Shown here in pieces: positions 38,401-48,358 of a stretch of 64,000 nucleotides of DNA; the first letter of the stretch is position 1; each line of letters begins with the position of its first letter. The notes under the pieces are model-generated. The model ran no database searches and was not told where the DNA came from. It saw only the letters and a list, made by a program, of their open reading frames with translations. The stretch covers positions 186,001-250,000 of the forward strand of contig NC_083373.1 in the NCBI RefSeq assembly GCF_029542785.1. Direction: 5' to 3'. The DNA comes from Malassezia japonica (Eukaryota > Basidiomycota > Malasseziomycetes > Malasseziales > Malasseziaceae). The position numbers and the translations under genes were made by a program.

Positions 38401-41359
38401 CGCGCAGGTTGTTGTTCTGCACATCGAGGCGCTGCAGCGCGCGCAGCCCCCCGATCGAGTCTGGGAGGTGCGTCAGTGCATTCGCGGCACATGAGAGGTG
38501 CTCGAGCGCGGTGAGCACGTCGAGCGGCGGCAGCGACGCAAACTGGTTGTGGTCGAGCGTGAGGTGCGTCAGTGCAGGCAGCGAACGGAACAAGCTTTCG
38601 TTCAGGCGCGCGAGGTTCGCGTAGGACAAGTCGAGCTGTGTAAGACTCGCAATGGTCGGTGCCGTGAGCTGCGCCTGCGACAAGGGATTGTGCGCGAGCT
38701 CGAGCATCTGCACGGACGAGCTGATTTCTGAGTCGAGCGTCGTGAGGCAGTTGTGCGACGCGAGGACCGTCTTGAGCTTCGGCAAGGAGAGGACGTGTCC
38801 CAGCGAGTGCATGCTCGTGTTGCGCACGTCGAGCGTCTGCAGTTCGCTCAGGCGGAGAATCGCATCCGGGAGCCGGCTCAAGTTGTTGCCCATGAGCACC
38901 AGGCGCTCGAGGTTCGTCAACTGCGCGATTTCCGGGGGAATGTGCGAAATGGTATTAAAAGACAAGTCGAGGTCTTTGAGTTGCGGAACGTCACACAAAG
39001 CTTGGGGAAAGGTATCGAAGCGGTTGTTGGAGAGGTTCAGGTAGGACAGCGCAAAGAGCCGCGGCGTGTACTCTGGCATGACCGACAGGCGGTTGTTTAG
39101 CATCTTGATCACCTTGAGCTCGGGCAGTGCGTCCAGAGAAATGTGCGACAGTTCGGGGATGCGGTTCGTGGAAAAGTCGATGTGGGTCAGCGTCGCGGCC
39201 CCCGTGATGGACTGGGGAACATATTTGAGCGACAGCGCACAGCACCGCAGCATGCGCAGATTGGTGCACAGCTGCACAAAGTCCAGAGGGAGGTCCGACA
39301 GCGGGTTCATCGACAAGTCCAAGCTCACGATCCAGTGCGCGTGCCGGTAGACAAACACTGGGATCATGGTCAGGTGCATGCTCTGTAGGTTCAGGTGCTT
39401 GTACGTCTGCTCCTGCGCCTCGAGCGCGACGCTCTGCAGCGTCGGCACGCGGTCCGGGCGGAAGACGAAGCGCAGCACGTAGCTCATATCGTCGCGTCCC
39501 AACGTGTCGAGTCCGTCTGACTCGGCGTAGCCTGCCTGAAGCAGGCGGCGGCGCAGGATGCGCGCAGGGCGCTCGCTCGCGACCAGCGGGCGGTCCGAGC
39601 CCTTTTCGTAGAGAAAGAGGCCGTGGCCCTTGGCGTCCAGGAGGCCCACGGTGCGCGCAAGTACGTACAAAATCTCGGCCGCGGTCGTCTCGAGCGCGCA
39701 CGAGATCATGGAAAAGGTGTCGTCCTGGTGGTAGATACGCAAAAAGACACCAGGCTGCATCGCACTGCTCCCCCCCTCGTGCAGGTGGTCCGGTGTGAGG
39801 ACCGGCACGGGTGTCGCGTCCGCCTCGATTGCCGCCGAGTCGCCGCGGCGGCGTGTCGAAAAGTGCCAGGCCGTAGCGCGCGGTGCCGCGTCCTCGTCGA
39901 GGCCCGTAGGCGGGAGCTCGACGCGCGGCGTGTCCGACCCCGACTTGCGTGCAAACTTGCGGAAGGGAAGGTGCGGGGGATGCACGCCGTGGCGCGTACG
40001 CGGCTTGCTCTGCCGCTGGGATGCATTGCCCGTGTTGGACAAGAAGAACGGCAGGCGGCTTGTCTGCTCGTCCGGGGATGGAATGATCGACTCGGCGTCC
40101 GACACGCTGCCGCTGCGCCCGTGCGTCGCGAGCTCCGGCGCGAGAAGCATGTCGAGCTTCGACGGCCCGCTGCGGCGGCCGGCAAAGAACCGGCGCTTGT
40201 GGTTGTCTTCCCACGGCGTCGACGGTGCTGGAGGTGTGTGCGCCGGTGTGTCGGTCGGCGTCTCGTACACAATGATGCTCGTCGGCACCGACTCGCCGCT
40301 CGCGTCGAGCGTCGGCAGCAAGCCCCGGTCCGCATCGTCGACGTACTCGCCGGCGACGTTGTGCAGGGATCCCAGCATCTCGTCGTGCTGGCGCACGGCC
40401 CACGAGTCCGGCGCCATCCATGTCGAGCTCACCTCGTTGATGTGCGGGCGACCCGGCGGAAGGACGGTGAGCGCCGGCGCGGCGCGCGGCTCGTCGGCGT
40501 CGTGGTCGAATGCGTGCGGCGCCGTGGTCGGCGAGACGTCCGTCCGAAGCGAGTCCGAGGTCATTTGCGAAAAGGTGCTTTCGCGGCGTCCCGTGCCGTC
40601 TGAGACGCGCGACATGGGCAGGACGCGCGTCCATTCGTGAAAGTCGATGCCCGAATCGCGGCGCGAGCTGTCGGTCGAGGCGCGCGAGTAGGACACGCCG
40701 CGTGTCGCGTCTGAGTCGGTCGACCATCGCGAGCGCATTATCGGCGAGTTCGTGTGGCGTACCGGTGAGGTCGTCCGCGACGAGGTGCGTGTGCACGAGG
40801 GCGAAATGCTCGTGGCCGGCGACACACGCCCCGCGCGGCCGCGGTCGACAATGTCGTCCATCTGGTCAAAGTTGGTATCGAGCGCAATGCCGAGCGCCGC
40901 CGCGGGCTGTGACACGACGCCGTACGAGTCCGAGGCAGCAGACTCATGCGAAGCAACGCGCGCCAGGTCGTTCACCGGCGACAGGCGCATCTCGCTCTCG
41001 CCATTCTCGCGTCCAAAGAGCCACGGCCGCGAGCGGCGTGCGCCGAGCCGCGGCTCGTCCTGCAGGCTGCGCGCATCCGAGCTGCCCGTCGCCTTGGCGG
41101 ACCGTGGCGTGCGAAACGGGCGCCACTTTTTGTCGTCGTCGCTCGGCGTGCCCTTGTTCTTGGACGTGGTCCGGAAGAGCTGGAGCGGATTGAGCGTGCG
41201 GTATTTTCCCCCGTCGCTGCCCCGCTTTCGGGGCGGCGTCTCACGGCTGGGCGGTGTATCCTGCCACGGCGTAATGCTCTGGCCGTCGTGCTTGGCCTGC
41301 GCGACGCTCTGCTCAATGATCCCGCCGTCGCCCTCGGGGCGCGCAGGCGCTCCCTCCAT
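35447..41359 (-). CDS. CYR1: Adenylyl cyclase (fungal Cyr1/Uac1 type)
   Basis: Intronless, 1970 residues from the first ATG of the frame at 41359. Domains in order: a Ser-rich disordered region to about 530; a Ras-association region near 535-630 (GVFLRIYHQDDTFSMISCAL); about 20 leucine-rich repeats from 650 to 1200 (LTHIDFSTNRIPEL, LKDLDLSFNTISHIPPEIAQ and others); a PP2C-like domain near 1205-1565 (LYIANVGDALAVLSR) in which the usual DGHGG metal motif is degenerate (EGHDP); and the class III cyclase domain near 1590-1760 (VALVFTDIKHSTLLWE, EAKTEGDAFMVSF, MDYFGPMVNRAARIS). It makes cAMP for the Ras/PKA pathway. The divergent NIPA-type gene starts 86 bp away, with a CACGTG at 41390-41395. Confidence 0.96.
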   Translation of the reverse strand: MEGAPARPEGDGGIIEQSVAQAKHDGQSITPWQDTPPSRETPPRKRGSDGGKYRTLNPLQLFRTTSKNKGTPSDDDKKWRPFRTPRSAKATGSSDARSLQDEPRLGARRSRPWLFGRENGESEMRLSPVNDLARVASHESAASDSYGVVSQPAAALGIALDTNFDQMDDIVDRGRAGRVSPATSISPSCTRTSSRTTSPVRHTNSPIMRSRWSTDSDATRGVSYSRASTDSSRRDSGIDFHEWTRVLPMSRVSDGTGRRESTFSQMTSDSLRTDVSPTTAPHAFDHDADEPRAAPALTVLPPGRPHINEVSSTWMAPDSWAVRQHDEMLGSLHNVAGEYVDDADRGLLPTLDASGESVPTSIIVYETPTDTPAHTPPAPSTPWEDNHKRRFFAGRRSGPSKLDMLLAPELATHGRSGSVSDAESIIPSPDEQTSRLPFFLSNTGNASQRQSKPRTRHGVHPPHLPFRKFARKSGSDTPRVELPPTGLDEDAAPRATAWHFSTRRRGDSAAIEADATPVPVLTPDHLHEGGSSAMQPGVFLRIYHQDDTFSMISCALETTAAEILYVLARTVGLLDAKGHGLFLYEKGSDRPLVASERPARILRRRLLQAGYAESDGLDTLGRDDMSYVLRFVFRPDRVPTLQSVALEAQEQTYKHLNLQSMHLTMIPVFVYRHAHWIVSLDLSMNPLSDLPLDFVQLCTNLRMLRCCALSLKYVPQSITGAATLTHIDFSTNRIPELSHISLDALPELKVIKMLNNRLSVMPEYTPRLFALSYLNLSNNRFDTFPQALCDVPQLKDLDLSFNTISHIPPEIAQLTNLERLVLMGNNLSRLPDAILRLSELQTLDVRNTSMHSLGHVLSLPKLKTVLASHNCLTTLDSEISSSVQMLELAHNPLSQAQLTAPTIASLTQLDLSYANLARLNESLFRSLPALTHLTLDHNQFASLPPLDVLTALEHLSCAANALTHLPDSIGGLRALQRLDVQNNNLRALPAGLWRCPNLYAINASSNLLDTFPLPPDTATPDGQRANPLKYSLVLLRLADNRLTDDVFSVLTLLSELEVLNLSMNDLYEVPVGALAHLGELRELYLSGNKLSSLPADDMERLERLCVLFINGNKLLSLPAELGRLKRLRSLDAGNNILKYNIANWHYDWNWNANPELRYLNLSGNQRFEIKPKLTGTEGRERNIADFNRLRHLRMLGLMEVTMTHQPLPDETDDRRVRTTLSQINSMPYGIADTLGMHDALHVSDVVLSSYRNSDHEALFGLVEGHDPCLRAGSHIARYVANHCGRILNEELHRVGMPFLDHRHHVPPGEDRVETALRRAFLRLDQTYAEHVLGMDVSKDKTAATSTQGASLVAAAAAAATANGAGAQELFWGWPGTTPGTHKMLWEASATAILAYQRGHRLYIANVGDALAVLSRVGGAMRVLGTKHDPLNRDETQRIRSAEGWVSLRGYVNDKVHVARAFGHFQLTPIISACPSVQCVELTDADEFVILANAELWRYIPYQMAVDIARMDREHPRHASQRLRDIAVSYGATGHITVMVVAVGALFHEQLDANVQHAHALQRGVDYSKKLTRRSRADNDSTLARLEREVLPPIGQVALVFTDIKHSTLLWETNPGMQAAIRLHNLLLRRQLRSIGGYEAKTEGDAFMVSFPSVGEALLWCFSVQLRLLSVDWPQEILDSDDGHPVHDEDGTLIYRGLSVRMGIHWGSPVCEVDPVNNRMDYFGPMVNRAARISNAADGGQILVSRDVVNELEMLLGKYEDTETSPTEVTHPPLGQSHIPREVVFLRRLGLGIISMGERRLKGIEIPEHLSLVYPKQLSGRYRHLPGVRPSDTKLQIYEPTMELLELDQVKQIGLLCLRLEALSTGMCFPGIDPLDPERSDLHDIVRGHGHTAPPPHADRSKVVERCLTRYPELLIIATREEATDTELMHILAQLVTRIHNSISTLAMQHVRAALPEELQNLGQLLAPWSE

Positions 41360-41445
41360 CCTGGAGCACGGTGGAGCCACGCGAGAGTCCACGTGGGTCA
41401 GGGCAGTGTTGCGCCGGGGCACAACACCCTTCTCCACGCGTCGGG

Positions 41446-43324
41446 ATGTCGCTGTCGGACCCCGAGGGCAATCCGCCTGCGTTCAAGTTCATTGGACTGG
41501 TGCGTTGCGAGACTAATGCAGGGCCTTGCTGTGGCAAGTGGTGTGTTTATCGGGTCGTCCTTTGTTTTCAAGAAAAAAGGACTGCTCTCGGCGCAGCGAA
41601 AGTATGAGACGACCGCCGGCGAGTCGCACGCCTACCTCAAGAGCCCGCTGTGGTGGACGGGGATGATCATCATGATCTTAGGCGAGGTGCTCAACTTTGT
41701 TGCCTATGCATTTGCCGACGCGGTACTCGTGACGCCGATGGGTGCGCTGTCGGTGGTCGTCTGCGCGATCCTCTCGTCCATCTTTCTCAAAGAGTACCTC
41801 ACGCTCTTTGGCAAGGTGGGGTGTTTTCTGTGCATTGTCGGCTCGGTCATCATTGCGATCAATGCGCCGGAGCAAAAGACCAGCGGAAACATCCACCAGT
41901 ACCAGGACCTGTTCATTGCGCCGGGCTTCCTCACCTGGCTCGGCATCTGTGTCGTCTCCGCGCTGGTGATCATCTTTTTTGTCGCACCGCGCTACGGCAA
42001 AAAGAATATGCTCGTCTACATTACCGTCTGCAGCGTGATTGGAGGGCTGAGCGTGAGCGTCACGTCGGGCCTCGGCGCGGCCATCATCCTCTCGATCCGC
42101 GGCCAGAACCAGTTTACCTACTGGTTCACCTACTTTCTCCTCGGCTTTATTGTTGTGACGCTCCTCGTGGAGATCAACTATTTGAACAAGGCGCTAGAGC
42201 TCTTTAATACGGCCGCCGTCACGCCGACGTACTACGTGATGTTCACCGCCGCAACGATCATCACGTCCGTCATTTTGTCGCAGGGCATGCACGCGAGTCC
42301 CGCGACGATCGTCACGATCGTGTTTGGCTTCTTTACCATCTGCGCAGGCATCGTTCTGCTGCAGCTCAGCAAGATGGATCCCGATGAACTCGAGCAGCAA
42401 AAGGGCGTCGACCGCAAGTCCTCGGTGCTCGTGCGCCTCACCCAGATGGGGCACGAGCCAGAGAAGGAGAACGACATCTCGCACATCGAGGACCCGGGCA
42501 TGGACACGATCCGCGGCGGCATGGGCATCGTCGGCAGCATCATGCGCGCAAACAGCTCGCGCCGCGTCCGTTCCAGGCGCACACGCTTTGGCGACGACGA
42601 CGACCTCGAAGGCGACAACGTGCAGCGCTACCAGCTCTACGACCGCCCCGTTTCCTACACACCGGACGCGAGCCGCTCGCCGTCCATACACTCGCACCAC
42701 ACCGCCATCAAGTTCGCTCCGGGCGCCGACCAGCCGCACGGACACCACGGCGACGAGGGCGCCGACGAGGCGCCGCTGCCGCTCGCAGGCACCATCGGCG
42801 CGGGCCACGCTTTGGTCCCGATCCTCGAGCATACCCGGCACCCGGGCAGCACGCGCCACCTGTCGGAAAAGCGCGACTCGGCGTACACGCTCGGCAGCGA
42901 CATGTCGATGGACGAATACGACGCAGACCTCGCCAACCAGAGCGCGGCCGACATTCCCAATAACCCCCTGGCGCTCCCGCCGATCTGGAACGACGACCCC
43001 GATAGCGACGCATTCTACGGCGACGCCACCTCGCCCACGATGATTGTCGACGAGTACTGCCGCGACATTGAGGGGCCAGGCACGCCAAGCACGCACGGCC
43101 GCCGCACCCCAAGCGCCGCACGCCGCACGTTTTCGCGCGCACGCCGCCAGGACTCGGGTGAGCACTCGCTTGGCCTCTTTAAGCTACGCAAGCCCTCACG
43201 GAGCGGCACGCAGGACACCGCCGCACACGCGCATGACCACGCGAAACACATTCCTTTTGCAGGCGGCCGCGCGACAAGCCAAACGCGCGCCGCTGAACCA
43301 GAAGAGCGGCAACTCTTGCCGTAA
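41446..43324 (+). CDS. NIPA-type magnesium transporter family membrane protein
   Basis: Two exons (41446-41499, 41522-43324; intron 22 nt) give 618 residues. The first exon encodes MSLSDPEGNPPAFKFIGL and the second continues the first membrane helix, GLAVASGVFIGSSFVFKKKG. About nine hydrophobic helices follow to residue 310, including GEVLNFVAYAFADAVLVTPM and GCFLCIVGSVIIAINAPEQK, which are signatures of the NIPA (DUF803) drug/metabolite-transporter branch. After residue 320 a 300-residue hydrophilic tail rich in Asp/Ser/His/Arg is predicted cytosolic. Mammalian NIPA proteins carry Mg2+; the substrate here is inferred. It converges with MPC1 (50-bp gap). Confidence 0.88.
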
Positions 43325-43374
43325 CACTTGTATATTGTCCATCGCATATAGACTTGTTGCGTCTAATGTACTAT

Positions 43375-43764
43375 TTATGCACTGGCCACCGTCTGCTTCG
43401 ACCACGGCAGCTCGTTGCGCTCGTTTTTGTATTTCTGGGTAAGAGCAAGCGACGTACCACGAGGCGCACGATCTGTGTGCCTTGCGCAGCAGCATTCACA
43501 AAGTGACACGCAAACAGAAGCATGTTTCGCGGCTGCACACGCACTGCAAAGCGCATAAAGACGCACGAGTAGAGGAAGAGGGTGGGGGTCATGGTCGTCG
43601 AGATCATCGACGGATCCTTCTTCAAGTCCGCAATCGCAGCGAGCGGCAGCGTCCAGTTCGCCACAGGACCCCAGAAGTGCGTGGACTGAATCAGATAGGG
43701 CACGTACCATGAAATACTCCCGCGCAGCGGGAGACCGCAGCCAGGCCGTGAATGAGGAGGCCAT
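43375..43764 (-). CDS. MPC1: Mitochondrial pyruvate carrier 1
   Basis: Three exons (43708-43764, 43458-43685, 43375-43434; introns 22 and 23 nt) give 114 residues. The sequence starts [19 protein letters not shown] and after intron 1 gives [40 protein letters not shown] and [18 protein letters not shown], the core of MPC1, ending with a basic tail [14 protein letters not shown]1 forms a heterodimer in the inner mitochondrial membrane that imports pyruvate. A tetranucleotide microsatellite begins about 70 bp upstream of its ATG. PCK1 lies next to it on the same strand. Confidence 0.94.
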   Translation of the reverse strand: MASSFTAWLRSPAAREYFMVRALSDSVHALLGSCGELDAAARCDCGLEEGSVDDLDDHDPHPLPLLVRLYALCSACAAAKHASVCVSLCECCCARHTDRAPRGTSLALTQKYKNERNELPWSKQTVASA

Positions 43765-43834
43765 CGTGGTGGAGAGACGCGATGGGCACTTGTTGGGCAT
43801 AAATCCTCGACCTCTACGGGCCGCGTGCGGGGCA

Positions 43835-43907
43835 CGCAGTCAGGCACGTAGTGACAGTCAGACAGTCAGGCAGTCAGGCAGTCAAGGCAGGCAGGCAGTC
43901 AGGCAGT

Positions 43908-43943
<36 letters not shown>

Positions 43944-43945
43944 CA
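43835..43945. repeat. Tetranucleotide microsatellite (CAGT/CAGG)
   Basis: A run of mixed CAGT and CAGG tetranucleotides passes into an almost perfect (AGGC) tract of about nine units at 43908-43945. It occupies half of the 231-bp gap between the MPC1 ATG and the PCK1 stop codon, so it lies in the MPC1 promoter and the PCK1 3' region. Confidence 0.92.
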
Positions 43946-43995
43946 ATAAGTGAGTTAGTGATACAGAGTCTACTACACGCTAGCTCGCTACGAAA

Positions 43996-44781
43996 TTAAG
44001 AGCGCGCCGAGCTGGGGCCAGCCTGGAGCACCTCAGCCTTGACGTCCTTCTCGTACTTGACAAAGGCCTCCGAGAACATGCCCGCGAGCTTCTTGAGCTC
44101 CGCCTCGAAGCCGGCCTTGTCGGCCCAGGCGACCGAGGGGTCGAGGAGCTCGTCGGGGACGGTGTTGACGTGAGTCGGCACCTGGAGGTCAAAGACACCA
44201 GGGGCAAAGGTCTTGAACTCAGCCTTGGCCAGCGAGCCATCGTGGATGGCGTTGAGGATGGCACGGGTGAACTTCAGGGGGCAGCGACGGCCCACACCGA
44301 ACTTGCCGCCGGTCCAGCCAGTGTTGATGAGCCAGGCGTTGCACTTGACCTTGGCCATGCGCTCAGCAAGCATGGTCGCGTAGCGCTGGGGCTGCAGCAC
44401 AATGAAGGGCTGGCCGTAGCAGGTCGAGAAGGTAGGCGAGGGCTCCACGACACCGTCCTCGGTACCGGGGGTCTTGGAGGTGTAACCAGCAATGAAGTGG
44501 TACTGGGCCTGCTCCGAGGTGAGCTTCGAGACCGGGGGCAGCACACCGTAGGCATCGCAGGTGAGCATAATAACGTTCGAGGGCTGCTCGTCCGAGATGC
44601 AGGGAATCTTGGCGTTGGGGATGAAGTCGATGGGGTAGGCGCAGCGGGTGTTCTCGGTCAGGCTCGCGTCCTCGTAGTCGGGAATGCGGGTGACGGGGTC
44701 GTAGGTGACGTTCTCGAGAATCGAGCCGAAGCGGATGGCGTTGAAAATCTCGGGCTCCTTCTCAGCCGAGAGACCAATGGT

Positions 44782-44814
<33 letters not shown>

Positions 44815-45666
44815 ACCAGTGTCCGACCAGACGTGCTCGTCGTCACCAATGAGCTGGCGCTGGGGGTCGGCGGAGAGGGTCGTCTTACCGGTACCCGAGA
44901 GACCGAAGAACAGCGACACACCGTCCTTGCCCTGGTTGGCCGACGAGTGGAGCGAGAGCTGGCCGAACTTGACGGGCTGCATGTAGTGCATGACCGAGAA
45001 GACACCCTTCTTCATCTCACCGGCGTACTCGGTACCGAGAATAACCATCTCGCGGCGCTTGAAGTTGATCTCAACCGAGGTCGACGAGGTCATACCGGCA
45101 GTGAAGCGGTTGGCCGGGAACTGACCAGCGTTGTAGATCGTGAAGTCGGGCTCGCCAAAGTTCTCGAGCTCCTGGGCCGTGGGGCGGATAAGCATGTTGT
45201 TCATGAACAGGGCGTGGTAGGCGCGAGCGCAAATCACACGGACCTTGATGCGGTACTTGGGGTCCCAGCCGGCGAAACCGTCAAAGACGTAGATGTCGTC
45301 GCGGGTGTTGAGGTAGTCGATGGCACGCTCACGGTTGATCTCGAAAGTGTGCTCGTCGAGCTTGATGTTCACGGGACCCCACCAGATGTCGTCCTTGGAG
45401 GTGTCCTCGTAGACAATACGCTTGTCCTTGGGCGAACGGCCAGTCTTCTTACCCGAGAAGTTGATCAGAGCACCGTTGGAAGCAATAACGGCACCCTCCT
45501 TCTTAATGGCCTCCTCGTAGAGCTGCGCAGCGGGGCTGTTGCGCTTAATCTGGATGCGGTCCATGTCGAAACCAGCCTTGGAGAACATGGTGGTGTCGAG
45601 CGACAGGAGGGGGTTGGACTCCTGGTGCGTAGGGAGCTCATCGTGGTGGTTACCGGGGGAAGTCAT
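43996..45666 (-). CDS. PCK1: Phosphoenolpyruvate carboxykinase (ATP)
   Basis: Intronless, 556 residues from the ATG at 45666 (cacgATGACT). An in-frame ATG at 45699 would add 11 residues, but a TATATAAAG box sits only about 22 bp upstream of it, so the inner ATG is more likely translated. Signatures are [40 protein letters not shown], the kinase-1a P-loop [16 protein letters not shown] with [10 protein letters not shown], and [20 protein letters not shown]. It converts oxaloacetate to PEP, the committed step of gluconeogenesis. Carbon-source control is expected: a CCG-N7-CCG element lies in its promoter and an AcuK/ERT1-type regulator is encoded one gene away. Confidence 0.96.
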
Positions 45667-46075
45667 CGTGAAGTCTTTGTCAAAGCCGGAAGCTGACATT
45701 CCTACCGCTAACCAGCCCGTCTTTATATATTGTGCTACTTCGCCCTGACCCCATGCACAGTGATGCACTAGGCGGCGCTTCCCCAGTGCGAACCGCCGGC
45801 ACATCCGGAGCCAACCGGCATCGCGCAGCATGGCCACGCGCAGCTGCAGGTTCGCGAGATCTCCACCACACGATTTGTCATTTGACCCTGGTAAGCGGAC
45901 AATACCGGAACCTGCATAGAACTTCGACCCCGCATGGCACGGGCCTACCGGAGCGCTGCCCCGCAGCCGGCCCTTGTCGCCTGCAGGCCGGGCTCGCTCG
46001 GATAACTCGGCCGACATACACGTGGCCGACTTTTCTTGCTCGTCGCGCTGCCACTTGGTGGAGTCGAGAACAAAG
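45667..46075. promoter_or_regulatory. Divergent PCK1/TRM112 promoter region
   Basis: This 409-bp gap contains no gene. On the PCK1 side there is a TATA box (minus-strand TATATAAAG, 45721-45729). At 45805-45817 the sequence CCG-N7-CCG matches the site described for AcuK/AcuM gluconeogenic activators, with another CCG nearby at 45796. A CACGTG lies at 46019-46024, 52 bp upstream of TRM112. The GC-rich background makes single CCG triplets common, so the AcuK site is tentative. Confidence 0.45.
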
Positions 46076-46545
46076 ATGCGGCTCCTGACGCACAATTTGC
46101 TCGCTTGTCATGCCAAGGGGTGCGGCTCGTCGTCGAACAATTTCCCATTGCAGCTGCGCAATGTGCAGCTCGAGCTGATCGAGGCCGAATACAACGACGT
46201 CTTTCTCCGGGGATTTTTGCCGAAACTCGACTGGAACGCGCTCGTGACCACCGCGCAGCAGGTACGTCCAACGCGAAGGCTTACAGACAGCTCGGCCAGA
46301 CTTCGCTTCCGGAACAGGAGCCCGACTTTACGAAAGAGGGGCCCAGCGACGAAATGCTGCAGGCGCTGCACCACATCCTCCTCGAGGTACGTCCTCCACA
46401 CTGACATACAGCTGCACATTGCCGAGGGCGAAATGGTGTGCCCAAAGTGCGCGCACGTCTACCCTATTCGCAGCGGTATCCCGAACATGGTACGTGTGTT
46501 TATGGCTCATATCAGCTCCTTGCCGAGCACGAGATTCCCAAGTGA
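46076..46545 (+). CDS. TRM112: Methyltransferase activator Trm112
   Basis: Four exons (46076-46261, 46291-46386, 46412-46489, 46516-46545; introns 29, 25 and 26 nt) give 129 residues. The start [16 protein letters not shown] and the later [17 protein letters not shown] supply the zinc-binding cysteines; the chain ends LLAEHEIPK. In intron 1 an AG that directly follows the CTTAC branch motif is skipped and the next AG is used, which restores [20 protein letters not shown]. Trm112 stabilises several methyltransferases that modify tRNA, rRNA and translation factors (Trm9, Trm11, Bud23, Mtq2). It lies between PCK1 and the regulator gene. Confidence 0.93.
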
Positions 46546-46679
46546 TCGGACACACTCCGTCCTTCGCTCATACCCTAGCCTCGTGCGCCGAATGCAAGTA
46601 GAAAAATGAAAAAAAGGTACGAAAGATCCTCGGAGATTTCCCTATATGGTACACGATTAGCCACGCAGGAGAGTAGGCC

Positions 46680-48358
46680 CTACGACAGGATCGGGAGGAA
46701 CTGGGGTCAGTCACAGGATACGTACGTTGCCCACCACGTAACCAGGCAAGTCGAATGGATCACGCTTGATGGTAAAGCACCACGTGCACGGAATCGGCTT
46801 CCCTGCCGGGTTCAGCAACACACAGGTCGTCATCACGGACGGTGTGGTGTTTTCAAATGCATGGCTGGCAAATTGCTCCCTGGTGTGAGTCAGCGGCACG
46901 TACCAATAGTTCAGTACCGAGTCCTTGTCCATAAACTGGTAAATGTACTTCCCCAGCAAGTCCTCCTTAGACCACTGGGTGAGCATGCAGAACTCGGCGC
47001 CAACCAAGCAAATCTCGCAGGTGCGGCGCCATACGACAGTAGGCGTGCCCGAAAAAGAAATCAGCTTCTCGAATTCGAGAATGGTGCGCTGGAACGCACG
47101 TTCCACAAACACTTCATCCTCCCGGCTGAGCGCCATCTGCAGTGCAATCAGCGACGGACGGAAGATGGCGAGGGCGCGTACAATGCGGAGTACGTCGGCC
47201 TTCTCGTACTTTTGCGTGACATATTTGAGCAGAATGTGGTAGCCCTCGGTGTAGCGGAAGGGCTGTGTGTTGTCGCTGTACACCTTAGCCACGCGCTGCT
47301 CCCAGGCGGCTTCGGCCCCAGCGTCGTTTTCCGACGTGCGTCTGGCATCGTCGCTGCGCGATGTGCCTTTGTCGCTCTGCGACAGATTGCCAGGAGGAAA
47401 AACAGAGCTAGTGCTGATGTTCGACGAGGGGTTGCTGAGCATGCGTTGGTCCTCGTATGTGCCCGGCGCCCGGCCAGGTATGCCTTGGTCAGGGTACACG
47501 GGCATTTTGTTGAACTCGCCCGAGACGGGGTGCTGGTCGGGCATGGGGCGCACAGGCGGCTGCTGGACATTCCAGCTAGACAATTGCGGGGGCATGGAGC
47601 CCTCCTCGGCAGAAGGGGCATTGGAAGAAATGTGGTTGAAATGGGTATAGTTGTCCATCAGGTCCATAGCCGGTGCGGTGGGTACGTCGGGTGAATCACC
47701 GCTGAGTATGCTCGAATCAGCTTCGTGCAGCATGGAGGAAAGGATTGAGCACTCGAGCGACGTTGGGTCGAACCCGAAACCAGCTGTGGGGTCAAAGGTC
47801 GCCGGCATCGAGTCCGGACGAGGAAATCCACCCGGGGGCGCCTGCTTAAAGATGGATGCTGCGTGAGAATAGAGACGTACGTGAAGAGAACGAATTCGCA
47901 GGGTTGGCCATCGTCATATTGTCTGGAACATTGTTCACAAACATTTCGTTCGGTTGGCCACTGTCCGACGTCATGGACTGGTGCATCGGCGAGGCTGCGT
48001 CAGCAGAACACACGTACGAATATCATCCTCTTCCAAAAGATACTTGGCCTTCTTGCGGTACCCATCCACGCATTGGTCGCCGAGGCCTTTGCGAATACAC
48101 CGCTGACAGGGACGCGCTAAGGTCAGAGTGTGGGGACGTACCGTCATCACAGGTCAAATGCGCTTTCTGGCAGTGGTAGCACGCGCGGCTGGCCTTCTTC
48201 CGGCGGGACGGGCGCGTCGCTGGTTTCTCTCCATTGGTAGTGCGCTCTGTAGTCTTGGATGCCGAATCTTTGGATTTTGACGCGGGTGGGTTGTTGGCGT
48301 ACTTCGCCCTGCTGTCTGCCGGCGGAACAGCGGATCCACCAGCGTCGTCGACTTGCAT
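46680..48358 (-). CDS. ERT1: Zn2Cys6 transcription factor with PAS region, ERT1/AcuK/RDS2 type
   Basis: Six exons (48142-48358, 48018-48116, 47881-47994, 46904-47858, 46726-46879, 46680-46700; introns 25, 23, 22, 24 and 25 nt) give 519 residues. The zinc cluster, residues about 55-85, is [15 protein letters not shown] joined across intron 1 to [16 protein letters not shown], then [15 protein letters not shown], the exact signature of the gluconeogenesis activators AcuK, ERT1 and RDS2. The C-terminal third is PAS-like ([24 protein letters not shown] sequence with [15 protein letters not shown]) and ends YVVGNFLPILS. Relatives activate PCK1 and FBP1 on non-sugar carbon. Its own gene is 1 kb from the PCK1 start with TRM112 between, an arrangement worth noting. 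Confidence 0.88.

Noticed and set aside
41360..41437. CYR1 start at 41437
   Set aside because: That codon is GTG, not ATG; the first in-frame ATG is at 41359.
43835..43945. Telomere-like or transposon-end repeat
   Set aside because: Unit is a four-base microsatellite with no terminal inverted repeats, target duplication or telomere motif.
45667..46095. Upstream continuation of the PCK1 frame
   Set aside because: The frame is open by chance; the TATA box lies inside it and no homology precedes the first family residues.
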